Source: an uncultured Acidobacteriota bacterium
GTDB lineage: Bacteria > Acidobacteriota > UBA6911 > CAINFC01
Length of the DNA stretch: 64,000 nt
Assembly: GCA_903847975.1 (NCBI GenBank)
Contig: CAINFC010000252.1
Coordinates: 186,001-250,000 of the forward strand
Direction: 5' to 3'
A program made the position numbers and the translations under genes. The notes beneath the pieces are model-generated. The model was not told the DNA's origin. It searched no databases and saw nothing but the letters and a program-made list of their open reading frames with translations. Positions 52,866-62,877 of the stretch are shown piece after piece. Position 1 is the first letter of the stretch, and the number at the start of each line of letters is the position of its first letter.

Positions 52866-53615
52866 ATGAAAAAAGCGATATTTCTTTGGGTTGCTTTTTT
52901 AATAATGGCTTCCGCCCAAGTCACGCCAGCCCAAAGGCCGCGGCTCGAAGTGAAGCAGGATGTGGTAAATCTCGGAGAACTTCAGGAGGGAGAAGTAGTC
53001 GAGCACCTGTTTACCTTTACCAATGTGGGTGATGCGACCCTGCAAATTTTCGATACCTTCGCCGATTGAGGGTGCACAGCCGCGGTTGCCAGTTCGGCAA
53101 CCATACCTCCCGGAAAATCGGGAACCGTCAAAGCTTCCATTAACACCAGGGGCCGGGTTGGCGATCTGGAAAAAGGGGTTCATATTGTCAGCAACGATCC
53201 GCTTTCTCCTCAAAGAACACTAAAACTCAGGGCAGTTGTAAAAAATTTTCATCAGCTCGCCGGTTCGAATTTCCGTCCTGAGCTCATCTTTTCCAAGGGT
53301 TGCGGCTCCTGTCATGCCGTTCGGGCCAGTAACCAGTCCGGGGAGAAGTTATTCAAAGCGGTTTGCCAGGTTTGTCACAATCCGGCCAGCACCATAGCAA
53401 AAACGGGAGATAGCTTTCCCAAAAACCGCCAGCCCAACCTGCTTCGGGCAGCCATTGCCAAAGGTGCCACGGGCATGCCCGGCTTTTCCTCTTCCGTAGG
53501 AGGACCACTCAGTAGTGCCCAGATTGAAAGCCTGGTTCAGTACTTTCAACAGAGCACACCTTCTCCGTCCACGGTGGGAGATGCCGCAACGAAAAGCAAA
53601 TCTCCGGTTAAATAA
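52866..53615 (+). CDS. Probable selenoprotein: secreted DUF1573 domain fused to cytochrome c (in-frame TGA = Sec68)
   Basis: A single reading frame of 249 codons with one internal TGA at 53067-53069 (codon 68). Before it: a signal peptide (MKKAIFLWVAFLIMASAQ) and the first half of a DUF1573 domain (NLGELQEGEVVEHLFTFTN). After it, in the same frame: GCTAAVASS, PPGKSG, NTRGRVGDLEKG, SNDPLSPQRTLKL completing DUF1573, then a cytochrome c part with heme motifs CGSCH (Cys146-His150) and CQVCH (Cys167-His171) and a likely axial Met in GMPGF. The TGA stands where the family has the first Cys of CGCT, giving U-G-C. A SECIS-like hairpin follows. It is preceded by a good promoter and GGAAGAGG ribosome site. 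The alternative is a pseudogene with one nonsense mutation. Periplasmic redox chemistry is inferred. Confidence 0.85.
53070..53109 (+). promoter_or_regulatory. Predicted bacterial SECIS element
   Basis: Directly behind the TGA, GGTTGCC (53084-53090) pairs perfectly with GGCAACC (53096-53102) around the loop AGTTC. A lower helix can form between 53068-53073 and 53105-53109 with one bulge. The apical loop lies 21 nt after the TGA and has G as its second base; both fit the bacterial SECIS rules as I know them (loop 16-37 nt after UGA, G in the first two loop positions). The stem start GGTTGC is also that of the E. coli fdhF element. Confidence 0.8.
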
Positions 53616-53681
53616 AATTGATTACGGTTGCCGGGGTGAGCGGGAAAGCCGCCCAACGGCAAAGCATCGGCTGGATTTAGA

Positions 53682-55697
53682 ATGAGTGGTACAAAGGACC
53701 CGTGGGGAAAATACTATTCCTGGTCAGTTCGGATACTGCTTTATTTCCTAATTGTATTTTCCCCCCTGCTGTTTTCTGAGAGGTTTGGCCTCGTCCGCCT
53801 GAAACTGGACTGGGGACTCCCCTATCGGGAAGATATGGTTTATTTTACAGGCCTGCTCCTGCTGGGCCTCGCCTTTTTCCGGTTTTTAGCAAGCCAAACA
53901 TGCCCCCCTTCCCTGGAGACTCTCAAAAATTCCCTAAGAATCCGGCGGAATCCTGTCCTCCTTTTTCTGTTAATCCTTATTCCCTGGCTGATTTGCTGTT
54001 GCTTCTGGAGTCCAGATCCCTTCGCCGGGCGTCAATCGCTTTGGTACTTTTTTGCGTGCGCAGGAATTTTCTGGACCGTCTGGCAGGAAGCAGACTCGCA
54101 TTTTGCCAGGCGGGCAGCCCAGTGCCTGCTTTTGCCGGGGTGGCTGAACGCCGTCTGGACATTCCTCCAGCAGCGCGGATTGGATCCTATTTTCATGACG
54201 GATCGCTGGTTGGAACTGGCGGGAGAACGCATTTTTACCGTGGGCTTTTGCGGAAATCCGAACTTCCTGGCCCCGTTCCTGCTGATCTGCCTGATCGCCT
54301 CCGTCGCGCTGCTGATCACTTCCAGGCGCCTGATAGCCCGGTTGATTTATGCCTGCTCCCTGCCGGTTTTTCTCCTCGCCCTGGTTTTCACACAGACTTT
54401 TTCCGTCTATATCGGTTTTCTTTTCTGTACCCTGCTTACCGTGGTATTTCTTTCCAAGCAGGGAAGCCTGAAGGTCGGACTGCTGATTGCTATTACCGGG
54501 TTGGCTATCTGTATTCTGGGTGTGAGCCTGTATTATACGGATGTTCTCAACGAAGAATACAAAGAGCGCATAGCCGTGCTATACCAGGCGTTTCTGGATC
54601 AGAATTGGGATCGGCTGCTTCACGGAAGAAATTTCGCTTACGCCTTCACCTGGGAAATGATTCTGGATCACCCCTGGAAAGGATTTGGATTGGCTTCATT
54701 TTCCCGTTACAGCCACCGGTATGCATCGGAACTCCCCCAACTGGATTACTTCCAGTACGCAAGAAATTACCGCTTTTACAAAGAAGCACATAACGAACTT
54801 CTTCAAGTCTGGGTGGAAACCGGCCTTCCCGGCCTTCTGCTGTCGCTGGCCGCCCTTTTTCTATGGAGTCGTTTTCTCTGGAAAAAACTCCGCCGGAATT
54901 GCTTCCTCGGACATTCCGATCCACAGGGCGAAAATTCACTCCATCAGAAAAGGGAAGCGATTTGGATGGCCTGGTGGGGAATGGTTGCCGCCAGTCTGGT
55001 TGTGAACAGCCTGTTCAGCTTCCCCTTAAGGCTGCCCCATTTAGCTGTTCTGGCTGTCCTGGGATTCGGTATTTCCCTGCGCATCGCACGGAGCGGGTCT
55101 CCCGACTTGTTGCGGGAACGGAACGGAACGACCTTTTTTTTCACCTCTTTCAAATGGATTGCCGGAGCCGCCGCCGCTTTCGTCCTCTGCTGGCTTGCAT
55201 CTCAAAACATCGATTTAATCCGGTCCCGGACGATCCGGGAGCGGGTCGCACCCCAGGTTCACCTGCTGGCCGGAGAACTCCAGAAAACGGAGGAGCCGAT
55301 TACGCCACGGATCATGGACCTTACCAACCAGATCGCCAAGGATGTAAGCCTCGCCGTTCGGCTGGATCCCTACTCCGCTCAGAATTTTATCCACCAGGGT
55401 CTGGTTGACTTCGCCACCTTCCGGATGCCGTCCGCCATGGCGGCGCTGGAAAAGGCCGAGCGGCTGCAGCCCGGCGCGGAGCTTTACGCCAACATGGCCG
55501 TTTTTTCTCTGCGGATGAAGAGCTATGACAAGGCGGGGGAATACGCCCGCAAGGTCCTGCAGTTCAATCCCTTTCATGAAACGGCCCAGAATGTGATGAA
55601 ATACCTGGGGGAGGTAAGAACCAGAAGCCGCTACCCGGCGCTGATGAAATGGGAATATGTCCCTCTGGCCGAACCGGAAGTCGTGCGGATTCCGTAA
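53682..55697 (+). CDS. O-antigen ligase/polymerase-like membrane protein with C-terminal TPR
   Basis: 671 residues, about twelve membrane helices. The Wzy_C/WaaL-type periplasmic loop carries FAYAFTWEMILDHPWKGFGLASF and EAHNELLQVWVETGLPGLLL, the family's core motifs. The last ~120 residues hold TPR-like repeats (ELYANMAVFSLRMKSYDKAGEYARKVLQ). The family joins glycan chains to lipid A core or to proteins (PglL type). GGA lies 7 nt before the ATG. It is 66 bp behind the selenoprotein gene. Confidence 0.87.
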   Translation: MSGTKDPWGKYYSWSVRILLYFLIVFSPLLFSERFGLVRLKLDWGLPYREDMVYFTGLLLLGLAFFRFLASQTCPPSLETLKNSLRIRRNPVLLFLLILIPWLICCCFWSPDPFAGRQSLWYFFACAGIFWTVWQEADSHFARRAAQCLLLPGWLNAVWTFLQQRGLDPIFMTDRWLELAGERIFTVGFCGNPNFLAPFLLICLIASVALLITSRRLIARLIYACSLPVFLLALVFTQTFSVYIGFLFCTLLTVVFLSKQGSLKVGLLIAITGLAICILGVSLYYTDVLNEEYKERIAVLYQAFLDQNWDRLLHGRNFAYAFTWEMILDHPWKGFGLASFSRYSHRYASELPQLDYFQYARNYRFYKEAHNELLQVWVETGLPGLLLSLAALFLWSRFLWKKLRRNCFLGHSDPQGENSLHQKREAIWMAWWGMVAASLVVNSLFSFPLRLPHLAVLAVLGFGISLRIARSGSPDLLRERNGTTFFFTSFKWIAGAAAAFVLCWLASQNIDLIRSRTIRERVAPQVHLLAGELQKTEEPITPRIMDLTNQIAKDVSLAVRLDPYSAQNFIHQGLVDFATFRMPSAMAALEKAERLQPGAELYANMAVFSLRMKSYDKAGEYARKVLQFNPFHETAQNVMKYLGEVRTRSRYPALMKWEYVPLAEPEVVRIP

Positions 55698-55706
55698 AAG
55701 GCGCCT

Positions 55707-56078
55707 TTATTCCGGGCGCTTATCCGGCGGAGTAAGGCGCAGAAAAACCCACACGGAAAAAATCAGAAAAAGACCCGCCAGCAGCAGGTAGGGCCAGGGA
55801 CTTCCCAGGATCCCGGGCTTCCCTGCGGTTGCCCGTTCGAGAAATTCCCCCCAGTGGGAAGGCACTAACAAACTCTTTTCCGGCGGGAAAAAGTGTCCGC
55901 TGGTTATTTTCAGGGATCCACCCCGGAAACGTTCGGAGTACTGGAAATAGGCAAAAAGGGCATTGACCGCCCAGATCCAGAATCCTGTTCCCAGAAGGCA
56001 GAGTAACACCTTAAGGCGAAGCCGGTACCGCCGAACCCATGGACCCGGGAAGAGTCTGATTCTCGATAAGTCTGTCAT
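55707..56078 (-). CDS. Small two-helix membrane protein of unknown function
   Basis: 123 residues with two membrane helices (VLLCLLGTGFWIWAVNALFA and WPYLLLAGLFLIFSVWVFL) and a ~50-residue loop between them (FRGGSLKITSGHFFPPEKSLL) that would lie in the periplasm. No family recognised. It begins 9 bp after the flippase gene ends, so it is probably co-transcribed and may assist glycan export. Confidence 0.65.
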   Translation of the reverse strand: MTDLSRIRLFPGPWVRRYRLRLKVLLCLLGTGFWIWAVNALFAYFQYSERFRGGSLKITSGHFFPPEKSLLVPSHWGEFLERATAGKPGILGSPWPYLLLAGLFLIFSVWVFLRLTPPDKRPE

Positions 56079-56087
56079 CGATACCGG

Positions 56088-57413
56088 TTATATCTCCCTG
56101 CCTAGAAGCCGCCACAGCCGGAAGGCATATCCCCCAAACAACAACACCTCGGAAGCTACGCTGGCCAGAGCGGCCCCGTAACGGCCATACCCCGGTGCCA
56201 GCAGCAGGTTGATCGTGATGCTGCACAGAGCGGAAACGGCCAGGATGCCGGTCATTTTGCGCTCCTCGCCCACGGCGATCAGCATATAGGAAAGCGGCAG
56301 GGAAAGAAAGATGAAAAAAATCTTAAGAACCAGAATCTGCAGAACGGGGATCGATTCGTCAAAACCGGTACCATATAAAAGCCGGATGATGAACGGTGCC
56401 GCGGAGTACAGAATCAGGCTGCTGGCCATCCCTAAAGAAAATGTCAGAAACAGCAGCCTTCGGGTGATGCGGGCCGTCTGCGAAACCCCTGCACCCTGAA
56501 AGGTACGGGACAGCCTGGGAAAAATGGAAAGGGACAGGCTGCTCGGCAGAACGTGCATGACTTCAACCAGCTTGAAGGCTGCGCTGTAGATCCCGACCTC
56601 CTGCGGCCCTCTCAAAATCTGAAGAATACTGACGTCGATCCGAAAACTGACCGCTCCCAGCAATCCTCCCAGGGCGATCGGCCAGGCTTTCTGCAGCGCA
56701 TTTTCCCAAACAGCCACGTCCGCGCGTATCCTGACTTTCCCGACCCACCGGTTGGTCAGCATCCAGCTGAGACCCAGCGAAAAAACTTCCGCCACCACCA
56801 GGCCCATAAGGACGCGTTCCAGGTACCCTCCGGAAAAAAGGACCAGGAGGCCCAGGGCAGCACGAATAAAATGGTTGGAGGCCCAAAGGATTCCGTGCAG
56901 CAGGAAGCGGTCAAACGCATCCCCGTAGAACCAGAGGAGAGATGAAATGGAGTTGAGAAAAATAACCGTGGAGTAAATCAGCAGTTGCCGCTGCACCGAG
57001 GATTCCAGCGGTAAAAAAAGAAATGAGAGATTGATGCAGGAATAGGCCAGAACCGAGGAGATCAGCTTCAGGCTCAGAAGGTTGGAGAGCAGATTCTCCC
57101 CGTCGGCAGGAGAGTGCGGTGCCGCCTCCCTGGTGATCAGAGTATCCATTCCCAGGTTGGAGATATAGGTTCCCAGGATCGTGGTGGAAACCACAAAGGA
57201 AAATACCCCGAGCGCCTCCTGGCCCATCAGCCGGGAAATGGCCAGAAAAAGCGCAAACTGGGAAAGCATGTTGATCCCGCGAGCGGAAAGCAGAAGAATG
57301 CCGTTGCGGCTGGTGGTCCAGAGCGTCGCCAATGGTGACTCTTCCGCCAGCATCCACTTGCTCGCCTCACTCGTCGGACTCTTTTGCCAGGGGAATTGCA
57401 TCACCGCATACAT
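56088..57413 (-). CDS. Wzx-like oligosaccharide flippase (MOP superfamily)
   Basis: About 441 residues from the ATG at 57413; ATGs at 57401 and 57353 are alternatives and the frame stays open to 57527, where it would run into the comM start. Twelve to fourteen hydrophobic segments with MOP-type patterns (SRLMGQEALGVFSFVVSTTILGTYISNLGMD; GIYSAAFKLVEVMHVLPSSLSLSIFPRLSR). It would flip undecaprenyl-linked glycan across the inner membrane for a ligase such as the one at 53682-55697. Confidence 0.87.
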   Translation of the reverse strand: MYAVMQFPWQKSPTSEASKWMLAEESPLATLWTTSRNGILLLSARGINMLSQFALFLAISRLMGQEALGVFSFVVSTTILGTYISNLGMDTLITREAAPHSPADGENLLSNLLSLKLISSVLAYSCINLSFLFLPLESSVQRQLLIYSTVIFLNSISSLLWFYGDAFDRFLLHGILWASNHFIRAALGLLVLFSGGYLERVLMGLVVAEVFSLGLSWMLTNRWVGKVRIRADVAVWENALQKAWPIALGGLLGAVSFRIDVSILQILRGPQEVGIYSAAFKLVEVMHVLPSSLSLSIFPRLSRTFQGAGVSQTARITRRLLFLTFSLGMASSLILYSAAPFIIRLLYGTGFDESIPVLQILVLKIFFIFLSLPLSYMLIAVGEERKMTGILAVSALCSITINLLLAPGYGRYGAALASVASEVLLFGGYAFRLWRLLGREI

Positions 57414-57526
57414 TATCAGATTCACGGTGATAAGACTAGATCTGCGCCCGCTTCCGGAAGGATTGACAACTATTTTTCGCAAAAAAGCCCCGCGGACCGT
57501 TGAACCACTGGAGGAGGATCGACCCA

Positions 57527-59062
57527 ATGTTATACAAGGTTTTCAGCGCAGCGGTTTTCGGCATCAAAGCCTACCTGGTTCATGTGGAGGTAAACGGAAC
57601 GTACAGCCCCAGTTTCTCGCTGCTTACCGTGGGCCTTCCGGATACGGCGATCAAAGAGAGCAAGGAAAGGGTGCGGGCCGCCCTTAAAAACTGCGGTTTC
57701 GATATCCGCCAGGAAAAATTCACCGTGAACCTGGCCCCGGCCAATATCCGCAAGGAAGGTTCCTCCTTCGATTTACCGGTAGCCGTAGGGATCCTGGGCA
57801 CCTCCAAAGGAATCCGCCGGGAGCACCTGGACGATTTCCTGCTCCTCGGGGAGCTGTCCCTGGACGGCGCGGTTCGGCCGGTCAGGGGAGCCCTGTCGGT
57901 GGCCCTGATGGCCCGCTCGCGGGGAATCCGATCTCTCCTGGTTCCGGAAGCCAACGCTTCGGAGGCGGCTGTTGTGGAGGGCGTGGCTGTCTACCCCGCC
58001 AGGAACTTGTCCCAGGTCGTAGAGTTGCTGAATGCCGAAGCGCTCCCGCCGCCGGTTCCGACCAACCGAACCCGCTCTGATCCGCCGGACGGAGTACAGG
58101 ATGCCGATTTCCGGGAGGTCCGCGGCCAGCACAATGCCAAGCGCTCCCTGGAAGTAGCGGCCGCCGGAGGCCACAACATCCTGATGATCGGCCCGCCCGG
58201 GTCGGGGAAGACCATGCTGGCCAAGCGAATTCCAACCATACTTCCCCCGCCCACCTTCGAGGAGGCGCTGGAAACCACACAGATCCATTCGGTCTCGCTC
58301 TGCACCCAGACCGTGGAAGGACTGGTTTCGCGCCGACCCTTCCGGGCCCCGCACCACACCATCAGCGATGCCGGCCTGATCGGCGGAGGATCCGTTCCCC
58401 GCCCCGGAGAAGTGAGCCTGGCCCACAACGGGGTATTGTTTCTGGATGAGCTTCCCGAGTTTGACCGCCGGGTGCTCGAAGTTCTCCGTCAGCCGCTGGA
58501 GGACGGCACGGTTTCCATCGCCCGGGCCGCCGCGGTCGTCGATTTCCCGGCACGCTTCATGCTGGCTGCGGCGATGAATCCCTGTCCCTGCGGCTTTTTC
58601 GGCTCCTCGATCCGAAACTGCTCCTGCACCCCGCCCATCATTCAGAGGTACATTTCCCGGATCTCCGGCCCTTTGCTGGACCGCATCGATCTGCACATCG
58701 ACGTTCCCGAGGTCAAATTTCGCGAAATGGCCTCCGCCCAGCCGGGTGAGGACTCCCTGACCATGAGGAACCGGGTGGTGAAAGCCCGGCAGATTCAGCT
58801 GCAGCGCTTTCAGGGCAAAGGGCTTTTCTGCAATGCCCAGATGCCGCCGCGGCTGATCCGGAAGCATTGCCTCATCAGTCCGGAGGGGCAGAAAAAACTG
58901 GAAAGCGCCATGTCGCGCCTCGGGCTCAGCGCCCGGGCCCACGACCGGGTGCTGAAAGTCGCCCGGACCATTGCCGACCTGGCCGGCCACGAGGAAATCC
59001 GCTCGGAGCACGTCTCCGAAGCCATCCAGTACCGCACCCTGGACCGCAACCTCTGGGTCTAG
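57527..59062 (+). CDS. comM: Mg-chelatase-like AAA+ protein, YifB/ComM family
   Basis: 511 residues from the ATG at 57527 with GAGGAGG upstream; a TTG at 57500 is less likely. The N-terminal Lon-protease-like domain ([20 protein letters not shown]) is followed by an AAA+ domain with Walker [12 protein letters not shown], Walker [10 protein letters not shown], and the [10 protein letters not shown] zinc-like motif. ComM is a hexameric helicase that promotes branch migration during natural transformation. It is divergent from the flippase gene. Confidence 0.94.
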   Translation: MLYKVFSAAVFGIKAYLVHVEVNGTYSPSFSLLTVGLPDTAIKESKERVRAALKNCGFDIRQEKFTVNLAPANIRKEGSSFDLPVAVGILGTSKGIRREHLDDFLLLGELSLDGAVRPVRGALSVALMARSRGIRSLLVPEANASEAAVVEGVAVYPARNLSQVVELLNAEALPPPVPTNRTRSDPPDGVQDADFREVRGQHNAKRSLEVAAAGGHNILMIGPPGSGKTMLAKRIPTILPPPTFEEALETTQIHSVSLCTQTVEGLVSRRPFRAPHHTISDAGLIGGGSVPRPGEVSLAHNGVLFLDELPEFDRRVLEVLRQPLEDGTVSIARAAAVVDFPARFMLAAAMNPCPCGFFGSSIRNCSCTPPIIQRYISRISGPLLDRIDLHIDVPEVKFREMASAQPGEDSLTMRNRVVKARQIQLQRFQGKGLFCNAQMPPRLIRKHCLISPEGQKKLESAMSRLGLSARAHDRVLKVARTIADLAGHEEIRSEHVSEAIQYRTLDRNLWV

Positions 59063-59347
59063 AAATCGACACAGGCAGGGTTTCGCGGACTTTCCATCTC
59101 ACACCACCCCCCCGACGCATGAGCCCGTACCGGACGGTTCGGTTGGGTGAGCAGTTTACGAACCAGAAATCCCGGCAGCTCGAAGGAGCCGAAACAGGCA
59201 TCAGGCAAGGCCATGGACTTACCCTCTCAAGACACTTTTTGTTCATCGGTGCCCCCATGAACTTCTTTGCACTTGACGCCTGCCGTTACTTCGCGTACCT
59301 TACTTCATGATAGTCTCTCCGGGTGAACAAATGCTTCATTCCAGCAC

Positions 59348-60119
59348 TTGAAAACCATGATCTTTTTTAATCCCAAAGGACGTTCCCTCCGGTTCGCCGG
59401 TCACCTGCTTCTTTTCCTGATGATCCGCGCTGCTGCCGCTTCCGCTGGCCCGCCATCCGATTACGATCGGGCTTACCGGGCTGGCCAGGAGGCCTATATA
59501 TATGGGTTTCCGCTGCTCGCCTTCCACAGGCCAGGGCCTTATTCCTGGACAGTGCCAGGATTCACAACGGCTATTGGCTGGGGGGCTTCGGCCGATACGG
59601 AGAGAACTGCACGCTTCGCGCCGTTGTCGCGCAGGCAGGACCGGGAGCATTCACACCGGAGCAGGCCATTTATGCCATGACCGCGACCGACCGGGACCTG
59701 CAGCCCTCAACGGGTCCACCGGGTACTTTCTGCACATGGAATCAACCCCTCCGGCAACCGAGGGCTGGACGCTCACGGTTTACGACCGGAACGGAGCCCT
59801 GGTCGCCAATTCCATGAATCGCTACCAGCTCACCAACGAGTCCCCGCTCACCCGCAATGCGGACGGTTCGGCGGACATCTACCTCCAGGCAGGCGCTCCT
59901 TCGGACCCGCGCCTCCAGGAAAACTGGCGGCCTACTCCGAACCACGCCGCGTTCGAGGTCATCTGGAGGCTTCTGGCACCGAATCCCGCCGACATCCGAA
60001 GCATTCTCGATGGCAGCGGATGGCAGCCGCCACCCATCCGCGCCGTGCCGCGAGCATTGGCCTGCGCCTGCAAATTAAGCCGGCACCCGGAAGGCCCCGC
60101 GATATCGATTTCAGAATAG
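59348..60119 (+). pseudogene. Decayed DUF1254/DUF1214 protein gene
   Basis: Three frames must be joined. The first (from 59348) gives a signal peptide and the DUF1254 start YDRAYRAGQEAYIYGFPLLAF. The second (from about 59530) gives HNGYWLGGFGRYGENCTLRAVVAQAG and FTPEQAIYAMTATDRD. The third (from about 59705) gives LNGSTGYFLHM, GWTLTVYDRNGALV and the DUF1214 end. The second shift looks like loss of one C in a C-run near 59707. Intact family members are about 450 residues, so some 200 residues of the middle are missing. The 285 bp between comM and this remnant hold no recognisable gene. Confidence 0.85.
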
Positions 60120-60126
60120 GAAAAGC

Positions 60127-60185
60127 AAAAAGGCGGCCATATTGGGCCGCCTTTCCGGAAAAGCCGGCGCCAAGCGCCGGCTTTT
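60127..60185 (-). terminator. Tandem terminators behind groEL
   Basis: First met by polymerase from groEL: a perfect 12-bp stem (60159-60170 with 60174-60185, loop CAA). Second: a 10-bp stem (AAAGGCGGCC at 60129-60138 with 60145-60154) followed on the minus strand by a T-run. Confidence 0.85.
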
Positions 60186-60226
60186 GGTATATAGGTCTTT
60201 AAACGATACGTTGTTTTGACTCGGAA

Positions 60227-61882
<1,656 letters not shown>

Positions 61883-61934
61883 TTAATTTAAAAATTCGCT
61901 TTGGGAAACTTTACCGGGATCCTTCGGGGCTCGC

Positions 61935-62225
61935 TTAAGAGCCCAGAATGCCGAGGACTTCGTCCTCGCGCATGATCAGAAACTCCTGATCATCAATCTT
62001 GATTTCGGAGCCGGAATATTTACCGAACAGAATTCGGTCTCCCGCTTTGATTTCCATGGGCACCTTTTGCCCGTTATCCAAAATCTTCCCGTTGCCGACA
62101 GCAATCACTTCCCCCTCCATCGGCTTTTCTTTTGCCGTGTCGGGAATAATAATGCCTCCCTTGACCACCTCTTTTTCCTCAAGGCGCTTCACAAGGATAC
62201 GGTCACGCAGTGGTGTTACTTTCAT
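61935..62225 (-). CDS. groES: Co-chaperonin GroES
   Basis: 96 residues: [31 protein letters not shown] (mobile loop included), then [43 protein letters not shown]. First gene of groESL, with AAGGAGA before the ATG and heat-shock control by CIRCE. Confidence 0.97.
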   Translation of the reverse strand: MKVTPLRDRILVKRLEEKEVVKGGIIIPDTAKEKPMEGEVIAVGNGKILDNGQKVPMEIKAGDRILFGKYSGSEIKIDDQEFLIMREDEVLGILGS

Positions 62226-62300
62226 TTCCTGAATCTCCTTATAGTTCTGACTTTAAAACGTTTGCTTAGAATAAAACCTTCGGTTTCAACTAACAATTTG

Positions 62301-62327
62301 GTAGCACTCGCTTCAGTCGAGTGCTAA
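62301..62327. promoter_or_regulatory. CIRCE element (HrcA operator) of groESL
   Basis: GTAGCACTC (62301-62309), 9-nt spacer, GAGTGCTAA (62319-62327); one mismatch from the consensus inverted repeat. It lies directly behind the -10 box, so HrcA would block initiation. Confidence 0.95.
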
Positions 62328-62355
62328 ATATAACCACCGGTCGGCCGCTTGTCAA
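62327..62355 (-). promoter_or_regulatory. groESL promoter
   Basis: Minus strand: TTGACA (62355-62350), 17-bp spacer, TATATT (62332-62327), touching the CIRCE element. This is a vegetative sigma promoter under HrcA repression. Confidence 0.88.
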
Positions 62356-62415
62356 GCGAATAGGAGGGAAGAGTTGCTAAAAATCCTGCGGGAATGGGTG
62401 GGTTTCTGACAGGAA

Positions 62416-62643
62416 TCAGCTTTTCAGGATTTCGATCTTCTTGCTCAGTGTGTTGCGATGAATGCCGATAGCCTGCGCTGTCCGGGTAATGTTCCCCTTG
62501 TGCAGGCGAAGAGCTTTTTGAATGAACTGCTTTTCAAATTGCGCGGCGGCCTCATTAAAGAGAATCCCCTTTTCCAGCATCTCTGTAATTAAGGACTCCA
62601 GACGATCTTTGAGCTTGGGGGTACCGGCTGCTGAGTCGCTCAT
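62416..62643 (-). CDS. Fis-type helix-turn-helix protein
   Basis: 75 residues. The C-terminal half is a Fis-family DNA-binding helix-turn-helix (QFEKQFIQKALRLHKGNITRTAQAIGIHRNTLSKKI) like that at the end of NtrC-type activators; the N-terminal ~30 residues probably dimerise. It could be a nucleoid-associated or regulatory protein. AGGGG precedes the ATG. It stands alone between groESL and purC. Confidence 0.82.
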   Translation of the reverse strand: MSDSAAGTPKLKDRLESLITEMLEKGILFNEAAAQFEKQFIQKALRLHKGNITRTAQAIGIHRNTLSKKIEILKS

Positions 62644-62877
62644 TCCTTTTTCCCCTGTCCTTAAAATAATTAATACGTATCGTTAAATTAGGGAAAGATT
62701 TTTCGCTCACCTCGTGGAAAAGTCAAGCGGTGGGGATAATTTTGGTGCTCTCAAAAAATTTTTTAATTTGGGCCTGCCGTCGTGACGAGACTTTCCCCTT
62801 CCCTTTCGGGGCCGGAGTCCCGTAAGGAACGACAGAGCCGGACCGGACGCCGGTTGCTCCCCCGCCGGGAGAGAAAG
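62644..62877. other. Intergenic region between purC and the Fis-like gene
   Basis: 234 bp with a GC-rich imperfect hairpin (GAGACT at 62787-62792 with AGTCCC at 62816-62821, inner CCCC/GGGG) that may end the purC transcript, and an AT-rich A6T6 stretch near 62755-62766. No gene is evident. Confidence 0.5.

Noticed and set aside
52866-53069. A stand-alone 67-residue secreted protein ending at the TGA
   Set aside because: It would stop in the middle of a DUF1573 domain while the matching second half follows in the same frame; a Sec codon explains the data better.
62752-62821. Possible tRNA or riboswitch between purC and the Fis-like gene
   Set aside because: Only one imperfect hairpin forms; no cloverleaf or known aptamer pattern.
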